Shown here: positions 14,847-24,094 of the stretch, one piece after another
How positions within the stretch are numbered: position 1 is the stretch's first letter
Layout of the letters: every line of letters starts with the position of its first letter
Origin: Terrimonas pollutisoli
Lineage (GTDB): Bacteria; Bacteroidota; Bacteroidia; Chitinophagales; Chitinophagaceae
Length of the DNA: 62,416 nt
Assembly: GCF_029360765.1 (NCBI RefSeq)
Contig: NZ_JARKNA010000025.1
Location: forward strand, 1-62,416
Direction of reading: 5' to 3'
The notes under the pieces: model-generated
Seen by the model: only the letters and a program-made list of their open reading frames with translations
Databases searched by the model: none
What the model was told of the DNA's origin: nothing
Position numbers and translations under genes: made by a program

Positions 14847-16433
14847 TTGGGCTGCCAGATTATTATCAGGCGTTTTCCCTGCCCGGTTAAACTTGCCGTA
14901 TACGTCTTCAAAAAATAAAACCCGGCCCGATGAATCGACACCAGCAGGATTGTACCAGACGATCACAGGCATTTGTTGATCAGCAGGCACAATAACAGGT
15001 GATTGATTTCGCAAACATCCTTTCTCTTCCAGTGTATCTATTGTCAAAGGATTTTTTACAAGCAGGTGTGCTAACTCCATGGGCTTGCTCATGCGCAGGC
15101 ATCCATGACTGAAGAAACGCTTGTTCAGCATAAATGCATCCTTAACTGGTGTATCATGCAGATAAACACCGTAAGGGCTATAGAAATTAAGCTTTATCAG
15201 CCCTAATGAATTATCGCAGCCTGTGCTCTGCCTGATAATATAAGGGAAATACCGGGTGCTTAGGCTTTGCCAGTTCACAGTATAAGGGTCTATAATTTTT
15301 CCTGATAGATTCAGCAGTTGAAAATTGCCTGCAGCAAGATAGCCGGGATCTTTTTTTATATGAGGCAACAGTTCTTTGGTGGCAATACTAAACGGCACAT
15401 GCCAGTAAGGATAAAGCACCAACTCTGTTATCCGGCTGGCCAAAGTGGGTGTCGGGGTAGATTTTTTTCCTAATACCATGCGCATTTCAAGAATCACCTG
15501 TTGCTTGTGGTACACTTTCATATAGGCTGCCGGAATATTAATCACGATAACCGGCTGACTTTGTGCCAGGCAATTCAGCCAACGATAATAATTGACCGAA
15601 AGATTTAACTGTTGCAGCCTGGTGGCAAGCGGCACATTTAACTCCGCCAAAGCAGTGGTCCGTAACACCCCATCAGCCAGCAACCCAAACTGACGTTGCG
15701 CTTCTTTTACTCCTGCCTTCACAAGACTGTCTGACAATTTATTTATCGCAGTGTCAAGAAGTGATAACTGCCATAGTTTTATAATCAATGGTTGGTTAGC
15801 AACATTTACCTTGGAAGAACGGATAGTTGTTTCCTTGAAACTGTTATCAGCCATCACCCGGTTATACCATTGTATTCTATTTGTCAGCGACTGTATTTCC
15901 GGAAGAGTAGTGCTTAAGTGGTGTGCTAATGCGGGTAATTCATTTTTCAACATGGATTCAGCCAGCAATGCCGCGATATTGGTGCAGCCCGGTACGTAGT
16001 TTATACCATTATAACCCAACGCAGGTCTGGTATTTCCAAAAGTGATATCACTGTAAAACTGAATGGCAGATTGTGTAATCTTTATGTCCGCCCTGATTGA
16101 GTCCTCCTGGTTTTGTAGATGAAGTTTATCCTGTAGTAATGAAGCTATAAAATCAATATCGTAGTCTTTTGGCTGTAGCCCCCAATCAGCCGCTTGTTTT
16201 AAAACAGAAAGCAGAAAAATACAGTTTGTTTTGTTTTCTTTTTGTATCCACCCTGTCGTAAAGCCAGTCTTTTCATAAAAGATGCTTTCGTTTTGGCGGG
16301 ACTCGGGGGAGCCCATCTTATTTTCAAATGAAACAAATTGCTTTACAGCAGCCGGGGAAATTTGAGCAAGGCCTGTCAGGCTGATTACGCAAAACAGCGA
16401 TATGATGATTTCTTTTTTCACAAACCTTGGCAA
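14844..16433 (-). CDS. L,D-transpeptidase family protein (YcbB/LdtD-like)
   Basis: 529 residues. It has an N-terminal signal sequence (to about residue 24), a long alpha-helical scaffold, and a peptidoglycan-binding-like segment (AQRQFGLLADGVLRTTALAE, about 245-265). The C-terminal YkuD domain has the catalytic motif FFSHGCLRM (Cys as nucleophile, His before it) and the upstream GVYLHDTP. It forms 3-3 crosslinks in, or anchors proteins to, peptidoglycan in the periplasm. The length and order fit the LdtD/YcbB family. Such crosslinks are linked to stationary-phase and dormancy walls, which suits this cluster. Confidence 0.88.
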   Translation of the reverse strand: MPRFVKKEIIISLFCVISLTGLAQISPAAVKQFVSFENKMGSPESRQNESIFYEKTGFTTGWIQKENKTNCIFLLSVLKQAADWGLQPKDYDIDFIASLLQDKLHLQNQEDSIRADIKITQSAIQFYSDITFGNTRPALGYNGINYVPGCTNIAALLAESMLKNELPALAHHLSTTLPEIQSLTNRIQWYNRVMADNSFKETTIRSSKVNVANQPLIIKLWQLSLLDTAINKLSDSLVKAGVKEAQRQFGLLADGVLRTTALAELNVPLATRLQQLNLSVNYYRWLNCLAQSQPVIVINIPAAYMKVYHKQQVILEMRMVLGKKSTPTPTLASRITELVLYPYWHVPFSIATKELLPHIKKDPGYLAAGNFQLLNLSGKIIDPYTVNWQSLSTRYFPYIIRQSTGCDNSLGLIKLNFYSPYGVYLHDTPVKDAFMLNKRFFSHGCLRMSKPMELAHLLVKNPLTIDTLEEKGCLRNQSPVIVPADQQMPVIVWYNPAGVDSSGRVLFFEDVYGKFNRAGKTPDNNLAAQ

Positions 16434-16511
16434 ACGAAGCAGATGAGCAATATCCCAAACATTGATTTAAACAGGGCGGTGAAAGTCATTCCTGAATTTC
16501 TTATGCATCAA

Positions 16512-16543
16512 CTAAAAAGCCCCGTCACCCTTTGTGGCGGGGC
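16512..16543 (-). terminator. Intrinsic terminator after the Hsp20 gene
   Basis: GCCCCGTCAC (16519-16528) pairs with GTGGCGGGGC (16534-16543), with one G-T wobble and a 5-base loop. On the minus strand it is followed by TTTTTAG. It lies 23 bp beyond the Hsp20 stop and insulates it from the L,D-transpeptidase gene. Confidence 0.8.
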
Positions 16544-16565
16544 ATTAAGCCATACAGTAGCTGGC

Positions 16566-17006
16566 TTATTTTACAGCGATATGCTTCGCTGAAGATTTTT
16601 TTGCTTCCTCATACCGGGGCAGGGAAATCTTTAACACACCGTCTTCATACCGGGCATCAATTTTTTCCTTGTTTACTTCATCGGGCAGCGTAAAACTGCG
16701 ACTGAAAGAAGAATAGCTATACTCCCGCCTTGTGTAACGTTTGTCCTTCTCTTCCTTGCTTTCTTCTTTTTGACTGCTGATGGTTAACATATTGCCATCT
16801 ACATCAATATTGAAATCATCTTTCTTCATGCCGGGAGCGGCCAGCGATACCAGGTATTGGTCCTTTTGTTCAGTAATATTCACAGCGGGTACGTTCATGA
16901 CGCGGCCCGAGAAACCACTATCAAACCACTCGTTCCAGGGTTTAAAAAAATCATCAAATACGGAAGGCATTCTTTCTGAAAGCCTGCTTAATGCTTGGGT
17001 TCCCAT
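16566..17006 (-). CDS. Hsp20/alpha-crystallin family small heat shock protein
   Basis: 146 residues, the normal length. The alpha-crystallin domain runs from about residue 42 (VNITEQKDQYLVSLAAPGMK) through DGNMLTISSQKEE and FSRSFTLPDEVN to DGVLKISLPRYEE, with an IXI-like tail. It is an ATP-independent holdase in the cytosol. An unusually strong Shine-Dalgarno AAGGAGG lies 5 bp upstream of the ATG, which is rare in Bacteroidota and suggests high translation. It is a classical member of dormancy regulons (HspX/Acr). Confidence 0.93.
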   Translation of the reverse strand: MGTQALSRLSERMPSVFDDFFKPWNEWFDSGFSGRVMNVPAVNITEQKDQYLVSLAAPGMKKDDFNIDVDGNMLTISSQKEESKEEKDKRYTRREYSYSSFSRSFTLPDEVNKEKIDARYEDGVLKISLPRYEEAKKSSAKHIAVK

Positions 17007-17012
17007 AAAAAC

Positions 17013-17019
17013 CTCCTTG
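17013..17019 (-). promoter_or_regulatory. Strong Shine-Dalgarno upstream of Hsp20
   Basis: AAGGAGG on the minus strand, about 6 bases ahead of the ATG at 17006. Most genes of the window lack any such motif, so this is a deliberate-looking exception. Confidence 0.6.
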
Positions 17020-17044
17020 TTTTTTTGTTAGAATATTTTTTACA

Positions 17045-17254
17045 TCACAAATCTATTTTTTCAACCGTCTGAAATAAACGATCTGCGTCAGCAAAAACCT
17101 TGAGATTAATCAGGCGTTGCGGCAATACAAGATTAGTGGCTAACTGGTCTTTTAAAATAAAAGGTGAACAGGTGAAAAGACGCACCTGATAAACTGGTAA
17201 ACCTCTGACATGACAGATATTGATTATCAATGAAACTATCGAACAAATCCTGCT
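17045..17254 (-). other. Short unassigned open frame upstream of Hsp20
   Basis: The minus strand is open here, ending ...VFADADRLFQTVEKIDL. The ADADRLFQ segment recalls the region before the catalytic domain of histidine kinases, but the stretch is too short and lacks the N, G and F boxes. No function is assigned; it may be non-coding 5' leader of Hsp20 or a decayed gene. Confidence 0.2.
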
Positions 17255-17372
17255 TAACCAGAAGGACAGAATTTTAAATGCCAATACACCGTACCCACAC
17301 CCCCATCAATACGATAATATTGACCTGTCATAAAACGAGCTTTGTTGCTTGCGGCAAATAGAATAAAATCTC
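17255..17372 (-). pseudogene. C-terminal fragment of an SDR oxidoreductase
   Basis: The minus strand encodes FILFAASNKARFMTGQYYRI followed by DGGVG, then runs to a TAA at 17257-17255. This is the last 30 residues of an SDR protein (pattern FLAS...FVTGQ...VDGG). No upstream part remains, and it differs from both intact SDR genes of the window. It is a remnant of a deleted gene. Confidence 0.6.
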
Positions 17373-17423
17373 CATTTCAAAAAATCAATCAGATGCCTTA
17401 TTGTCATTAATTGAACTACTTTT

Positions 17424-17465
17424 AAAAAACAGCAGGACACAGAAAATAAATTTCCAGTGTCCTGC
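17424..17465 (-). terminator. Intrinsic terminator of the efflux operon
   Basis: GCAGGACAC (17432-17440) and GTGTCCTGC (17457-17465) form a perfect 9-bp stem. On the minus strand it is followed by TGTTTTTTAA. It sits 50 bp past the RND pump stop. Confidence 0.8.
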
Positions 17466-17514
17466 CTCCGTTCATAAAACAACTCCGATCTAAAATCCTG
17501 ATCCTTCTATATAA

Positions 17515-20500
17515 CTAAACAACATGTATCGGTGTAAATCCGTCTTCGCTCTCAGCGGGAATATATGTCTCTGTCATTAACTCGTCAATTGTTTTCTTTT
17601 CCTGTTTTTTGCGTCTTGAGCGTTCGATCCAGCCATCGAATATGGTATAGATAACGGGAACGATGATCAGCGTAAGAAACAGCGAACTGATCAATCCCCC
17701 GATAATTACCCAGGCAAGACCATTTTTCCATTCGGCGCCGGGACCGGAAGCAATGGCGATAGGCAGCATACCAAACACCATGGCAATGGTTGTCATCAAA
17801 ATCGGGCGAAGTCTTGCATGGTTTGCCTGTATCAATGCTTTAAACGTAGTTTCTCCGGCTGCCTTTCTGTGATTGGTAAAATCTACAAGCATGATGGCAT
17901 TTTTACATACCAAACCAACAAGCATGATGATACCGAGAATGGTAAATATGTTCAATGAATTGTTGGTTAATCCCAGTGCCAGCAAGGCGCCGATGAAGGA
18001 CAGCGGTACAGAGAACAACACCACCAAAGGATAAACGAAACTATCGTACAGCAACACCATCACCAGGTACACGAGTAAGATAGCAGCCAGCATGGCTATA
18101 CCCAAAGAACCAAATCCTTCAGATTGATTTTCCATATCGCCGCTCCACACATAACTTACTCCGGCCGGTATTTTTAATTTTTCAAAAGCAGCCTGCCATT
18201 CTGTAGCAACAGTACCCGAAGGGCGCCCTACTGTTTGGCCCTGGATAGTTACTGAAGGACTTTTATCTCGTCTTTCCAACTGGCTGGGGCCTGATGATTC
18301 AGCAGTAGTAGCAAACTGCGATAGTTTGATATGCTGGCCCTGATCATTTACAAATTCCAGGTTGCGTACATCATCAATATTCGATCGGTTGAAACTGTTA
18401 TAACGTATGTTGATGTCGTATTCATATTCACCGGCTCTGAACTTACCATCGGTATTACCGTTGAAAGACGTTTGCATCGTGGCGCCCACTGTTTGAAGAG
18501 TTAAGCCCAAACTAGCCATTTTATCCCTGTCCACCTGTACATTGATCTCGGGGTTTCCTGCTTCAACGGTAAGCTTTGTTTCTGTAGCGCCTTTTATTTT
18601 TTTCAGCTCATCATGCGCTGCATTGGCAAAGGCCATAGCGCTATCCAAATCAGGTGCCATTACAACCAGAGCCAGTGGTGCATTATCTGCGGTGCCCAAC
18701 ATACCTATGGGTGTTGTTTTCACTTTGGCTCCTACCAATACATTTTCCAATTCTCTTTTTATTTTGGCTGCATACACATACGAATCATCATTCCGTTGCT
18801 TTTTGTTTACCAGCTTTACATGTATCTCCGACTTATATGCAGTAGACTGGCTCCCGGCCATGCCATCACTTGTTTGCCCTACTGTAGTGATCATATCGAT
18901 CACTTCAGGCTTTTTGCGCAAATACACTTCTGCTTTTTGCGTCACCTGGTTTGTTTGCTCAACGGAAGCATCTTTAGGCAATTCCATTTGTACCAGGAAT
19001 TCTCCCCTGTCGCTTTTTGAAAAAAATTCACCACCGACATAACCGCCTACTACCATGTATAACGATCCCACAAACAGGGCGAGCACGATAGCTAACGTGA
19101 TCCGTTTATGCTTAAGCGTCCACGTTAATATATTGCTTACCCAATGTGTGAAAGAGGTAAGCCCTTTTTCAAATCCCAGGATAATTCTGCCGAACAGCGT
19201 TTTTGAAGTAATATGCTCCAGCTTTCCAAACCGGGAAGAAAGCCAGGGTACAATGGTGAACGAGGATAAGAGTGAAAACAGCGTTGCAATAATTACCGTA
19301 ACACAAAACTGTTTAATGATATTTGATACCAATCCGGTACTTAATGCGATGGGTAAAAACACCACCACAATTACCAGGGTAATGGCGGTAACGGTAAATC
19401 CTATTTCTTTGGTGGCTTCGTAAGCAGCCCGCACTCTGTTCTTACCCATTTCCATATGGCGGTAAATGTTTTCCAATACCACAATGGCATCGTCAACAAG
19501 AATACCAACCACCAATGAAAGTCCCAGCAAACTCATCAGGTTAAGGGTATAACCAAAAAGCGCCATACCAATAAACGTAGCAATTAAAGACGCCGGAATG
19601 GATACCATTACAATCAGCGAATTTCTTATGCTGTGTAAAAAGAACAGCATCACAAAAGCTACCAATACTACCGCCAGCAACAGGTCATGCACTACGGAAT
19701 CAGCCGCTTCCAATGTAAATACAGTACTGTCGTTCGCGATGTTCATCTCTAAATTGCTGGCTGCATATTGCTTTTGAAGAGCTGCAATCTTTTCTTTGAT
19801 CTCATCAGCCACCGCTACCGCATTGGCGTCGGTTTGTTTAATGATCTGCACGGCAATGGCGTTCTTCTGATTTACACGGGATATTTTCTCTACTTCTTTT
19901 TGTGCATCCTGTACATCAGCAACGTCTGAAAGCCGTATGGATATACCATTCTGAGAAGTCAGCACCAGGTTACGCAACTCGTCTACGTTCTTGTATTTAC
20001 CTGATAAACGCACTGTAATATTTTGTTCCCGTGTTTGTACATTACCAGTAGGAAAATCGAGGTTAGAGCCAAGAATCATTTGCTGCACCTGGGGAACAGA
20101 CAAGCCATATCCTTTCAGTTTTTCTGCATCAAGACTTACCTGTATTTCTCTTTCCTGTCCTCCGATCAGGTTCACCTGCGCCACGCCATTCACCCGTGAC
20201 AATGCAGGATTAATTCGTTTGTCAATAAGATCATACAACGACGATTCATCCATTTTTGCAGAAGCAGAAAGCGTTAATATAGGCAGATCGCTCAACGAAA
20301 ATTTGTTCAGTGATGGCGGATCAATATCATCCGGTAGATCTTTTAAAACAGCATTGATCTTGCGCTGCGCATCGTTTAACGAATAATCGGCATCGGCCCC
20401 GCTGGTTAATTGAATCGTAACCAGTGAAATGTTTTCCATTGATTTCGATTCCAGCTTTTTTATGTTTTCCAGCGATGCCACTGCATCTTCAATTTTTTTG

Positions 20501-20691
20501 GTTACAGTATTTTCTACTTCCGACGGAGAAGCACCCGGATACACCGTAGTAATGGTTACCGCATTGGAGTCGAACTTAGGGATCAGTTCATATCCCAGCA
20601 TCGTATAACTAAATAAGCCGCCGAGTATGAGAACCGTGAACAGCACGATTACGAGGGATGGCCGTTTTATGGAAATTTCAGCTAATTTCAT
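17515..20691 (-). CDS. RND efflux pump, inner membrane permease (HAE-1 type)
   Basis: 1058 residues, full length for AcrB/MexB-type pumps. The N-terminal TM1 is followed by the porter domain motif YPGASPSEVENTVTKKIE. TM4 has the proton-relay aspartates in GILVDDAIVVLENIYRHME. A second porter half includes GGYVGGEFFSKSDRGEF, and the C-terminal TM block contains GIIMLVGLVCKNAIMLVDF. This is the HAE-1 (drug, bile or detergent) group rather than heavy-metal CzcA. It is third in the TolC-adaptor-pump operon. Confidence 0.93.
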   Translation of the reverse strand: MKLAEISIKRPSLVIVLFTVLILGGLFSYTMLGYELIPKFDSNAVTITTVYPGASPSEVENTVTKKIEDAVASLENIKKLESKSMENISLVTIQLTSGADADYSLNDAQRKINAVLKDLPDDIDPPSLNKFSLSDLPILTLSASAKMDESSLYDLIDKRINPALSRVNGVAQVNLIGGQEREIQVSLDAEKLKGYGLSVPQVQQMILGSNLDFPTGNVQTREQNITVRLSGKYKNVDELRNLVLTSQNGISIRLSDVADVQDAQKEVEKISRVNQKNAIAVQIIKQTDANAVAVADEIKEKIAALQKQYAASNLEMNIANDSTVFTLEAADSVVHDLLLAVVLVAFVMLFFLHSIRNSLIVMVSIPASLIATFIGMALFGYTLNLMSLLGLSLVVGILVDDAIVVLENIYRHMEMGKNRVRAAYEATKEIGFTVTAITLVIVVVFLPIALSTGLVSNIIKQFCVTVIIATLFSLLSSFTIVPWLSSRFGKLEHITSKTLFGRIILGFEKGLTSFTHWVSNILTWTLKHKRITLAIVLALFVGSLYMVVGGYVGGEFFSKSDRGEFLVQMELPKDASVEQTNQVTQKAEVYLRKKPEVIDMITTVGQTSDGMAGSQSTAYKSEIHVKLVNKKQRNDDSYVYAAKIKRELENVLVGAKVKTTPIGMLGTADNAPLALVVMAPDLDSAMAFANAAHDELKKIKGATETKLTVEAGNPEINVQVDRDKMASLGLTLQTVGATMQTSFNGNTDGKFRAGEYEYDINIRYNSFNRSNIDDVRNLEFVNDQGQHIKLSQFATTAESSGPSQLERRDKSPSVTIQGQTVGRPSGTVATEWQAAFEKLKIPAGVSYVWSGDMENQSEGFGSLGIAMLAAILLVYLVMVLLYDSFVYPLVVLFSVPLSFIGALLALGLTNNSLNIFTILGIIMLVGLVCKNAIMLVDFTNHRKAAGETTFKALIQANHARLRPILMTTIAMVFGMLPIAIASGPGAEWKNGLAWVIIGGLISSLFLTLIIVPVIYTIFDGWIERSRRKKQEKKTIDELMTETYIPAESEDGFTPIHVV

Positions 20692-20727
20692 GTGTTATGT
20701 TTTTACAATGATATTTGTATCCGTGGT

Positions 20728-21798
20728 TTATTGAATAATACTCACTTTACTACCATCCGCCAGGTTGATCTGACCACTGGTAATAACCAATGCACCTTCA
20801 TTTAAACCTTCCAATACTTCTACTTTTTCGCCTATAACCCGACCGGGTGTAACGGTTTTCAAACGGGCAGTACCGTTATCGGCCACAAATACCTGTTTGC
20901 TGTTTACACTGCCCACAAAAGCTGTTCGCGGTATCATAATAATAGCCGATTGATTGGGGAAATCGAATACTGCGGTACCATACATACCTGCTTTCAATTG
21001 ATTGGCTGTATTGTTTGTTATAACTATTTCTACCCGGAAGTTCAATGCTTCATCCGCTTTCGGTGCAATGAAATTGATTTTACCGGAAAATGTCTTGTCA
21101 GGAAAAACACTTGCTTTTATCTGTACCGGTTTTCCTAATTCCAGGTAAGGTATCTGTGCTTCGTTTGCTGCAACATTTAATTTAAGTGTAGAAACATTCA
21201 CGATATCAAATAATACAGTGCCGGGCGCTACAACGGTTCCCGGTTCAATATGGCGTTTGTTTACAATACCGCTTATGGTAGCACGAATATTGGCATCACC
21301 CAGGTTAATGCGTGATTGTTCCAGTTTAGCCTTTGCATTTTCTACATTCAAGCGTGCCTGATCTACCTGCTGCTGCGTTACGCCACCGGTTTTAAATGCA
21401 TTTTCATATCGTGCAAGGTCAGCAAGTGCTGTTTGATAATTAGCGCTGGCATTGTGAGCATCCACCGAAAGCTGGTCAACCCGTATAGTGGCAACTGTTT
21501 GCCCTTTTCGCACATAGCTACCTTCGTCTGCCAATACGTGTACAATGCGACCCGATTTTTCTGCGGCCAGGCTCAACTCCTGGGCAGGTGCAAAATTGCC
21601 GTTGGCTATTACATCCAGATCAGGTATTTCGCTGGTAGCAGTATCTATGCGCACCGCTACCGTTGCATTTGTTTGTGCTACAATTTTTGTTTTTTCTTCT
21701 GATTCCTTTTTATTGTTCGAAAGCACCATTGCTATAGCTCCGAACGAAGCAATTATTACTACGATGGTTAAAATAATTCGGGTGATCTTCTTTTGCAT
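20728..21798 (-). CDS. RND efflux periplasmic adaptor (membrane fusion protein)
   Basis: 356 residues. An N-terminal membrane anchor/signal (IILTIVVIIASFGAIAMVL) is followed by the lipoyl half-motifs (GRIVHVLADEGSYVRKGQTV and later NIRATISGIVNKRHIEPGT) around an alpha-helical hairpin rich in Gln/Ala (about 115-170), then beta-barrel and membrane-proximal domains ending GALVITSGQINLADGSK. It bridges the RND pump to the TolC-like channel. It begins 6 bp after the TolC-like stop. Confidence 0.92.
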   Translation of the reverse strand: MQKKITRIILTIVVIIASFGAIAMVLSNNKKESEEKTKIVAQTNATVAVRIDTATSEIPDLDVIANGNFAPAQELSLAAEKSGRIVHVLADEGSYVRKGQTVATIRVDQLSVDAHNASANYQTALADLARYENAFKTGGVTQQQVDQARLNVENAKAKLEQSRINLGDANIRATISGIVNKRHIEPGTVVAPGTVLFDIVNVSTLKLNVAANEAQIPYLELGKPVQIKASVFPDKTFSGKINFIAPKADEALNFRVEIVITNNTANQLKAGMYGTAVFDFPNQSAIIMIPRTAFVGSVNSKQVFVADNGTARLKTVTPGRVIGEKVEVLEGLNEGALVITSGQINLADGSKVSIIQ

Positions 21799-21804
21799 TG
21801 CATA

Positions 21805-23181
21805 TTAGTTTAAGAGTGATTTTAAATTTCCCTGTGATTTTATTAATTGAATTTCTGCCAGCCGGTAATCAAGCAAAGCGGCGGTATAATTATTTTGAGC
21901 TGTTGACAATGAATTTTCAGCGTCCAGCAGGTCGGTTAAAGGAGCCAGGCCCTGACGGTAGTTATTCTGGGTATTATCATATACTTCTTCGGCCAGCGCT
22001 ACATTTTCTTTTTGATTATTCAGCGTAATAATGCTGTTACGAAGTTGTGTTTTTGCATTTTGATTAGTAAGACTAAGCGATAGCTCAGTGTTTCTGATAT
22101 CTTCTTTGAGCTTTCGTATATCTACTTCGGCCTGCCGTACTTTGGAGCGTGTTGCAAATCCATTAAAGAGGGGAATTTTCAGGTTTAATCCTACCGATGC
22201 ATAATCGAACCAGTTGGCGCCACTAACCGTTGATTTTCCTATGGGAAAGGAATTGCCTAATCCCTGGTAGCCATAATTACCCGAAAACGACAGCGACGGA
22301 TAATCACCGGCACGGATGGATTGTTTTTGTAATTGCAACAGTTCTTCCTGTTTTTTCAGCACCTTGTAATCAGACAGCTTTTTGACATCAGCTACATTAT
22401 CCATCAGTGATAAACCTGGTTGAATGTCGTTCAATTCGGCAGAAGGAATAGTAATGGGTGCTTCAATAGGCATACCCATGTAAAACTTCAATGTGTTTTC
22501 CTGTTGCTGAACCGAATTGATCAATTGCTGACGTTGTGCCTGAAGGTTAGATAAATTAACCTTGCTTCTGTCGAGATCAATTTTTTTTGCAAGCCCGTTT
22601 TTGTATTGTCCTTCGATTACATCCTTCACGCGGGTGGTAGTGGCAATATTACTGTCTACAATTACCAGTTGCTGGCGTTGCACCAAAACCTGGTAGTACT
22701 GTGTAGCTACTTTTTCAATCACCTGTTCATCGGTCAGGCCTGCCATTAGCTGGTAATATTGTTTCGTGGTCTTTGCTGCTTTCAAACCAGTAAATACCGA
22801 TTTGTCGAACAGGGTTTGAGAAAGAGAAACAGAGGCACCGCTGTTCCATTTTTGTCCCATTGGAATCAATAATGTTTTACCTGGTTGTCCTGCCAGATCG
22901 CCGGGCAATGCGGTCAGCTGTAAAATAGGATTATAGGTAAGGCTTCCATTACCATTTATCTGCGGGAGCGCCTGTGATTTGGCTTCGTCAATTTTGTTTT
23001 GACCGTTTTCTTCATCAAGCCTTGCCTTTATTGCATCAGATTTGTTTTTCAGCGCATACTGCAGTGCTTCTTTCAGGGAAAGCGGAGTTGTCTGGGCTTT
23101 TGCTAAAGACAAAACGCCCACCCCGATCGCAAGTAATACCAAGCGTTGGGCAAAAGTTCGAAGCGATTGATTTTGTTTCAT
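21805..23181 (-). CDS. TolC-family outer membrane efflux channel
   Basis: 458 residues. A signal peptide (to about residue 29, ending LSLAKAQ) precedes two OEP repeats made of long amphipathic helices. Typical blocks are LSLKEALQYALKNKSDAI near the start and YRQGLAPLTDLLDAENSLSTAQ near the end (second repeat). It forms a trimeric export channel with the adaptor and the RND pump of the same operon. It lies 33 bp downstream of the TetR gene that probably regulates it. Confidence 0.92.
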   Translation of the reverse strand: MKQNQSLRTFAQRLVLLAIGVGVLSLAKAQTTPLSLKEALQYALKNKSDAIKARLDEENGQNKIDEAKSQALPQINGNGSLTYNPILQLTALPGDLAGQPGKTLLIPMGQKWNSGASVSLSQTLFDKSVFTGLKAAKTTKQYYQLMAGLTDEQVIEKVATQYYQVLVQRQQLVIVDSNIATTTRVKDVIEGQYKNGLAKKIDLDRSKVNLSNLQAQRQQLINSVQQQENTLKFYMGMPIEAPITIPSAELNDIQPGLSLMDNVADVKKLSDYKVLKKQEELLQLQKQSIRAGDYPSLSFSGNYGYQGLGNSFPIGKSTVSGANWFDYASVGLNLKIPLFNGFATRSKVRQAEVDIRKLKEDIRNTELSLSLTNQNAKTQLRNSIITLNNQKENVALAEEVYDNTQNNYRQGLAPLTDLLDAENSLSTAQNNYTAALLDYRLAEIQLIKSQGNLKSLLN

Positions 23182-23214
23182 TAGTTAAGTATTTAATTGA
23201 ACTGTTTAGCTTAT

Positions 23215-23847
23215 TTATATTGAGTGAATTCTTTCGGGTGCAGTGAGGCTGTATTGCTGCAGTTCGCTCTCAAGCCGGGGAATAGCACCAGGCGCAATAA
23301 TTCCATACAGGAACAAGTACATGGCCTGTCTGAAAACTTCATCTTTTGAGTAGTCGGTAACCAATTCGGCTGCGAACTCAAAATCTTTTTGTATGTGTTG
23401 TTGTAAAAGAGCAACTATCAGTTGCGGATGCAGACTTCCACGGAATACACCTTCCACAATCCCTTGCTCCAATACTTTAAGCAGCTTTTGCTGTATAAAA
23501 TTGTTTAGCGTATTAACCAGGTTGGCATATTCAATGGGATTATATTTTTGCAGGTCGGTGAAAAAAACCGGGCTTGTCTTTTTGCAGAACTGTACATTAG
23601 CTGTGAGGTATCCGAGTACCCGCAGCAGGTTATCAGCTTCCGCCCTATCAACTTTTGCCATAGCTGCCTCGTAATTATCCGCCACACGCTTACATACCTG
23701 TTGAATCAAATGGTGCCTGGAGTCAAAAAACCGGTACAAGGTTTTTTTCGAAATGGCCAGACGGGATGCAATTTCATCCATGGTAAAGGGCTGAATACCC
23801 TGGCTGGTGAATAATTTGTAGACCGTTTCTAGTATCTGTTCTGTCAT
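23215..23847 (-). CDS. TetR family regulator of the efflux operon
   Basis: 210 residues from ATG 23847 (MTEQILETVYKLF); the ATG at 23862 would add five unconserved residues. The N-terminal HTH is clear: FTMDEIASRLAISKKTLYRF at about 20-40, followed by FDSRHHLI. The ligand-binding C-terminal domain is all helical. It is the first gene of the operon TetR-TolC-adaptor-RND. Two palindromes of the same geometry lie just upstream (23853-23921), fitting an autoregulated drug-responsive repressor. Confidence 0.9.
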   Translation of the reverse strand: MTEQILETVYKLFTSQGIQPFTMDEIASRLAISKKTLYRFFDSRHHLIQQVCKRVADNYEAAMAKVDRAEADNLLRVLGYLTANVQFCKKTSPVFFTDLQKYNPIEYANLVNTLNNFIQQKLLKVLEQGIVEGVFRGSLHPQLIVALLQQHIQKDFEFAAELVTDYSKDEVFRQAMYLFLYGIIAPGAIPRLESELQQYSLTAPERIHSI

Positions 23848-23852
23848 AAAAT

Positions 23853-23921
23853 TTTCGACCACTTTGGTTTATTGGTCAAATATAGGATGACTATTCGACC
23901 AAATTGTAAAATTGGTCGAAT
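23853..23921. promoter_or_regulatory. Two tandem TetR-type operators
   Basis: Site 1 has TTCGACCA and TTGGTCAA half-sites (GACC 23857, GGTC 23874). Site 2 is the perfect inverted repeat ATTCGACCAA (23893-23902) with TTGGTCGAAT (23912-23921). In both, GACC and GGTC are 17 bp apart, and the two sites are exactly 40 bp apart. They precede the TetR gene and probably cover its promoter. Confidence 0.65.
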
Positions 23922-24086
23922 TAAATTGTTAAGAAACTGCCAAACGTGCCAGAATTGAAGAAAAATGTTAAGCTCGCACCTGAACATTCACCAATTAACT
24001 ATATAATAATCAATAAAATAAAAATTTTCACTCCTGAAACGTTTTAAATGTCCGCTGTTTTCTGACAACGGTTAGAAACGATTCTG

Positions 24087-24094
24087 TATATTTG
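24087..24094 (+). promoter_or_regulatory. Promoter -7 box of the divergent TetR gene
   Basis: TATATTTG fits the Bacteroidota -7 consensus TAnnTTTG exactly and lies 26 bp ahead of the start codon. No clear -33 TTG is seen at 19 bp upstream. A GACCAA half-site (24112-24117), as in the operators of the neighbouring operon, overlaps the start region, so cross-regulation is possible. Confidence 0.5.

Noticed and set aside
17221..17235. ATTGAT-T-ATCAAT palindrome as another Fnr box
   Set aside because: The centre has one base rather than four, so the geometry does not fit Crp/Fnr sites.
17045..17284. Histidine kinase fragment from ADADRLFQ
   Set aside because: A single short similarity with no kinase boxes; the upper part overlaps the SDR tail in another frame.
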